Source: an uncultured Photobacterium sp.
Lineage (GTDB): Bacteria > Pseudomonadota > Gammaproteobacteria > Enterobacterales > Vibrionaceae
Assembly: GCA_947039525.1 (NCBI GenBank)
Contig: CAMQZF010000004.1
Span: forward strand, 1 to 36,257
Direction: 5' to 3'
Length of the DNA stretch: 36,257 nt
Part shown: positions 33,754-36,257 of the stretch, in pieces
How the letters are laid out: each line of letters starts with the position of its first letter
Position numbering within the stretch: position 1 is the first letter of the stretch
Notes under the pieces: model-generated
Seen by the model: the letters and a program-made list of their open reading frames with translations, nothing else
What the model was told of the DNA's origin: nothing
Databases searched by the model: none
Program-made: the position numbers and the translations under genes

Positions 33754-34304
33754 AATCTCCAATGCAGCCTATCCTCGCGGGTTTAAAACGCACTTGGCCC
33801 TTTTTATTATTAATTTCATCCCTCGTTTTTAGTGCGTGGATTTATTACGGCAGTGACTATAAATTGTCACAATTACTGATGTCGAAAGAATGGCAGAGTA
33901 CGATAACCACACGTATTAGCCCAAACCAACATCAATTGGCCAGTTTAGGTTTGGTTCGCTATATCGACCAAGTAAGCCACATGGTGTATTTACCGAATCA
34001 CACGTATTCTCGTGTCACACAGATGAAAATTTATACGATTACGCCAGGATCTCCCCCCGTTAACTTGCAAATATCGGAGTCAGGTAATTGGAATTTAAGC
34101 GGGCATTATTTAATTACACAACCAATTGAATTTAAAGATATTACATCAGGTATGAATGCGGATGTTAAAAGTTTACATTTGGAAGTAATGAAGAATGTCT
34201 TTGAGTTAAGTGCCGAACAAAGCCAACATGTAGGTGTACTGAATCCCAACGCGTTGCTACTCACTAATTTAATGTATGGCTCGACGATTCTTTATAGCTT
34301 ATAA
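33744..34304 (+). CDS. toxS: ToxR-associated periplasmic/membrane protein ToxS
   Basis: 186 aa with N-terminal transmembrane anchor; 10-nt overlap with toxR. Confidence 0.9.
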   Translation: MSIKSPMQPILAGLKRTWPFLLLISSLVFSAWIYYGSDYKLSQLLMSKEWQSTITTRISPNQHQLASLGLVRYIDQVSHMVYLPNHTYSRVTQMKIYTITPGSPPVNLQISESGNWNLSGHYLITQPIEFKDITSGMNADVKSLHLEVMKNVFELSAEQSQHVGVLNPNALLLTNLMYGSTILYSL

Positions 34305-34309
34305 ATTTC

Positions 34310-34342
34310 ATTACCTCTTTTTAATTATCAAAAAGAGGTAAT
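34310..34342. repeat. First of two tandem hairpins between toxS and recR
   Basis: ATTACCTCTTTTT-aattatc-AAAAAGAGGTAAT. Confidence 0.85.
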
Positions 34343-34373
34343 AAAAAAGGAAGCCGACTGGCTTCCTTTTTTT
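34343..34373. terminator. Bidirectional intrinsic terminator between toxS and recR
   Basis: AAAAAAGGAAGCC-gact-GGCTTCCTTTTTT. Confidence 0.92.
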
Positions 34374-34399
34374 ATGAATCTCGTATTGCTGAATCATCA

Positions 34400-35002
34400 T
34401 TAACCAATACGATGTCGTCCGACTAAAGAGTGCGATAATGTCGTACCATCCACCAGTTCTAACTCACCACCAATGGGAACACCATGAGCGATACGTGATA
34501 CTGGAACCTGTAAACGAATACACAACTCTGCAATATAATGCGCTGTCGCTTCTCCTTCTACAGTCGGATTGGTCGCAAGGATCAGTTCCAAAATCTGTTC
34601 AGATTCTAATCGTTCGGCCAACAAATCCAAGCCAATGTCTTTAGGACCAATACCATCTAACGGAGATAAGTGTCCCATTAAGACAAAATATCGCCCAGAA
34701 AACTGTCCTGTCGCTTCAACCGCCAAAATATCAGATGGCGTTTCAACCACACACAATTGCCCATTTTCAATACGGCGAGCATTGGTACAAATAGTACATA
34801 AGCTTTCTTCAGTGAACGTTCGACAAGATTCACAATGACCAATATGGGTCATCGCTTTATCTAATGTTTGCGATAAATGCACACCCACTTGACGATGACG
34901 TTGTAACAGCGAAAACGCCATCCGTTGGGCGGATTTCGGACCAACGCCAGGTAAACATCGTAACGCTTCTATCAACTGCTCTAAAAGTGGACTGGTTCTC
35001 AT
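34400..35002 (-). CDS. recR: Recombination mediator RecR
   Basis: 200 aa; [20 protein letters not shown], zinc finger [16 protein letters not shown], Toprim region [41 protein letters not shown]. Confidence 0.98.
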   Translation of the reverse strand: MRTSPLLEQLIEALRCLPGVGPKSAQRMAFSLLQRHRQVGVHLSQTLDKAMTHIGHCESCRTFTEESLCTICTNARRIENGQLCVVETPSDILAVEATGQFSGRYFVLMGHLSPLDGIGPKDIGLDLLAERLESEQILELILATNPTVEGEATAHYIAELCIRLQVPVSRIAHGVPIGGELELVDGTTLSHSLVGRHRIG

Positions 35003-35005
35003 AAT

Positions 35006-35335
35006 CTAGAACGGCATTTTAAAACCAGCAGGAAGATTCATTCCGCCAGTTACGTCGCCCATTTTTTCTTTTTGTGTTTCTTCAATACGACGAGAAGCGT
35101 CATTGAATGCCGCTGCAATCAAATCTTCTAACATGTCTTTCTCGTCTTCCATCAAGCTTTCATCGATTTCAACACGACGTACGCTGTGACTGCCGGTTAA
35201 GGTTACTTTAACCAAGCCAGCACCCGCTTCACCCGTCACTTCCATTTTTGCGATTTCTTCTTGCATTTTCTGCATACGATCTTGCATGGCTTGCGCCTGC
35301 TTCATCATGTTCGCCATTCCGCCTTTACCAAACAT
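35006..35335 (-). CDS. ybaB: YbaB/EbfC family nucleoid-associated protein
   Basis: 109 aa [48 protein letters not shown]. Confidence 0.97.
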   Translation of the reverse strand: MFGKGGMANMMKQAQAMQDRMQKMQEEIAKMEVTGEAGAGLVKVTLTGSHSVRRVEIDESLMEDEKDMLEDLIAAAFNDASRRIEETQKEKMGDVTGGMNLPAGFKMPF

Positions 35336-35416
35336 AGTTACTCTCTCTTTTGTTCATTAATACAGACGCTCATCGATTAGTGATGAGCATTATGGAATTC
35401 ATGGAATTTGAATCGC

Positions 35417-36257
35417 TTAATAAGGTCGAATGCTGTCTTCATCCAACGTTGCGGCAAAGCGTTGACATAAAAACTGAACATTACGATCGTCATGCAAGCT
35501 TTGTTTCGCATTATTTAATTTATCTTGATACAAATATTCGTACCATTCTAAAGGCGTTTTACCTTCCTGACTAATTTGAATTTCTAATTGAATCTGCGTT
35601 TGCAAATATTGACATAGCGCCGCTTCCAATTGTTGATGCGCTCGCTCTGTATTCAAATGTTTATGATCAAGACGCAAAGATAACGTAACCACGTTATTCA
35701 TTTGCTGGAAAGATGAGTTTAATGCTAACTGCTGAACAATACGTCCGACATCTAACTCTCGCGCCATGTGTGACCATGTGTCTTTTTCTGCCGATTCTTT
35801 TATTAAGCTTTGAATCATTTCTGGCGTTTTTTCATGTTCAATGGCAATTTTTATGTCTTTTGCTGCAACAGAAGTGGTCGTTGCAGCCGAGAGTGCTTCC
35901 TGTTGCTGTGCTTGCCATTGGTATTCTGTCGGTGCCGTCTTAGGAGGTTCAACCGGCGATAATGAGTACATTGGAATATCACTGGTAGTCCCGTGTCGAC
36001 GCAAAATACGTTCAACCGCACTATCCCCTTTGATCTTCACCGATGCTGCTGGTTTCATTACCGCTTCAGGCTTTTTTTCCAATGATTCCGATGAATGTGC
36101 TCTCACTTCAGGAACTGGCTCAGATTTCTTACGCTGCTTTTGACTGCGTAATTGATTTCGTGCCGCTAATAAGCCAGATGCCACTGAACTCGATTGAGGC
36201 TGTTGAGGCTGTTGAGGCTGTTGAGGCTGTTGAGGCTGTTGAGGCTGTTGAGGCTGT
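35417..36257 (-). CDS. dnaX: DNA polymerase III subunits tau/gamma, C-terminal part (5' end beyond the window)
   Basis: C-terminal tau region: ALEHEKTPE-like (AIEHEKTPEMIQSL), TPLEWYEYLYQDKLNNAKQSLHDDRNVQFLCQRFAATLDEDSIRPY; frame stays open through the QPQ repeat to the window edge. Confidence 0.95.
   Translation of the reverse strand, partial: QPQQPQQPQQPQQPQQPQQPQSSSVASGLLAARNQLRSQKQRKKSEPVPEVRAHSSESLEKKPEAVMKPAASVKIKGDSAVERILRRHGTTSDIPMYSLSPVEPPKTAPTEYQWQAQQQEALSAATTTSVAAKDIKIAIEHEKTPEMIQSLIKESAEKDTWSHMARELDVGRIVQQLALNSSFQQMNNVVTLSLRLDHKHLNTERAHQQLEAALCQYLQTQIQLEIQISQEGKTPLEWYEYLYQDKLNNAKQSLHDDRNVQFLCQRFAATLDEDSIRPY
36066..36079 (-). promoter_or_regulatory. Candidate programmed -1 frameshift site in dnaX
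   Basis: In-frame GAA AAA AAG (heptamer A AAA AAG, minus strand 36077-36071); -1 frame reads GCC TGA, terminating immediately. Confidence 0.55.
36194..36257. repeat. 9-bp tandem repeat, in frame within dnaX, encoding (Gln-Pro-Gln)n
   Basis: Seven exact copies of TTGAGGCTG (minus strand CAG CCT CAA) plus 1 nt; runs off the window end. Confidence 0.98.

Noticed and set aside
36099-36113. dnaX KKSEP position as the E. coli-type slippery site
   Set aside because: Codons are CGT AAG AAA TCT, so neither the A AAA AAG heptamer nor another good X XXY YYZ site exists there.
35417-36184. dnaX start at 36184 as given in the ORF track
   Set aside because: That GTG is internal; the frame continues upstream through Ser residues and the QPQ repeat to the window end.
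36194-36257. CRISPR array at the right edge
   Set aside because: Units are 9 bp with no spacers and are in frame within dnaX.

Overview
The window looks like ordinary core chromosome of a low-GC Vibrionaceae-type gammaproteobacterium (inference from ToxR/ToxS, a Vibrio-type chitobiase and E. coli-like synteny). Left to right: sucB (truncated, -), sucA, sdhB, sdhA, sdhD, sdhC (all -), gltA (+), NIF3/YbgI (-), a DUF1853-like protein (+), pgm and seqA (-), a YbfF-like hydrolase, a DUF2788-like small membrane protein, fldA and fur (+), glnS, chitobiase and nagE (-), nagB-nagA-nagC and asnB (+), gsk, hemH, adk and htpG (-), toxR-toxS (+), then recR, ybaB and dnaX (-, truncated at the right edge). 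I saw no tRNA, rRNA, CRISPR array, transposon, prophage or defence island, and no new multi-gene system. The most interesting signal is in dnaX. The position homologous to the E. coli slippery site reads T AAG AAA and is not slippery. A perfect in-frame A AAA AAG heptamer lies about 15 codons downstream, and its -1 frame stops at once (GCC TGA), so a gamma-like product may be made from a relocated site. Just upstream is an in-frame 9-bp tandem repeat (Gln-Pro-Gln, at least 7 units) that runs off the window. Other items worth a look: a two-operator NagC plus CRP region between nagE and nagB, tandem terminator-like hairpins in the chb leader, a sigma32-like htpG promoter in the htpG/toxR divergent region, toxRS inserted between htpG and recR, a hairpin between sdhB and sucA, and a DUF1853-like protein with a possible nuclease-like motif.
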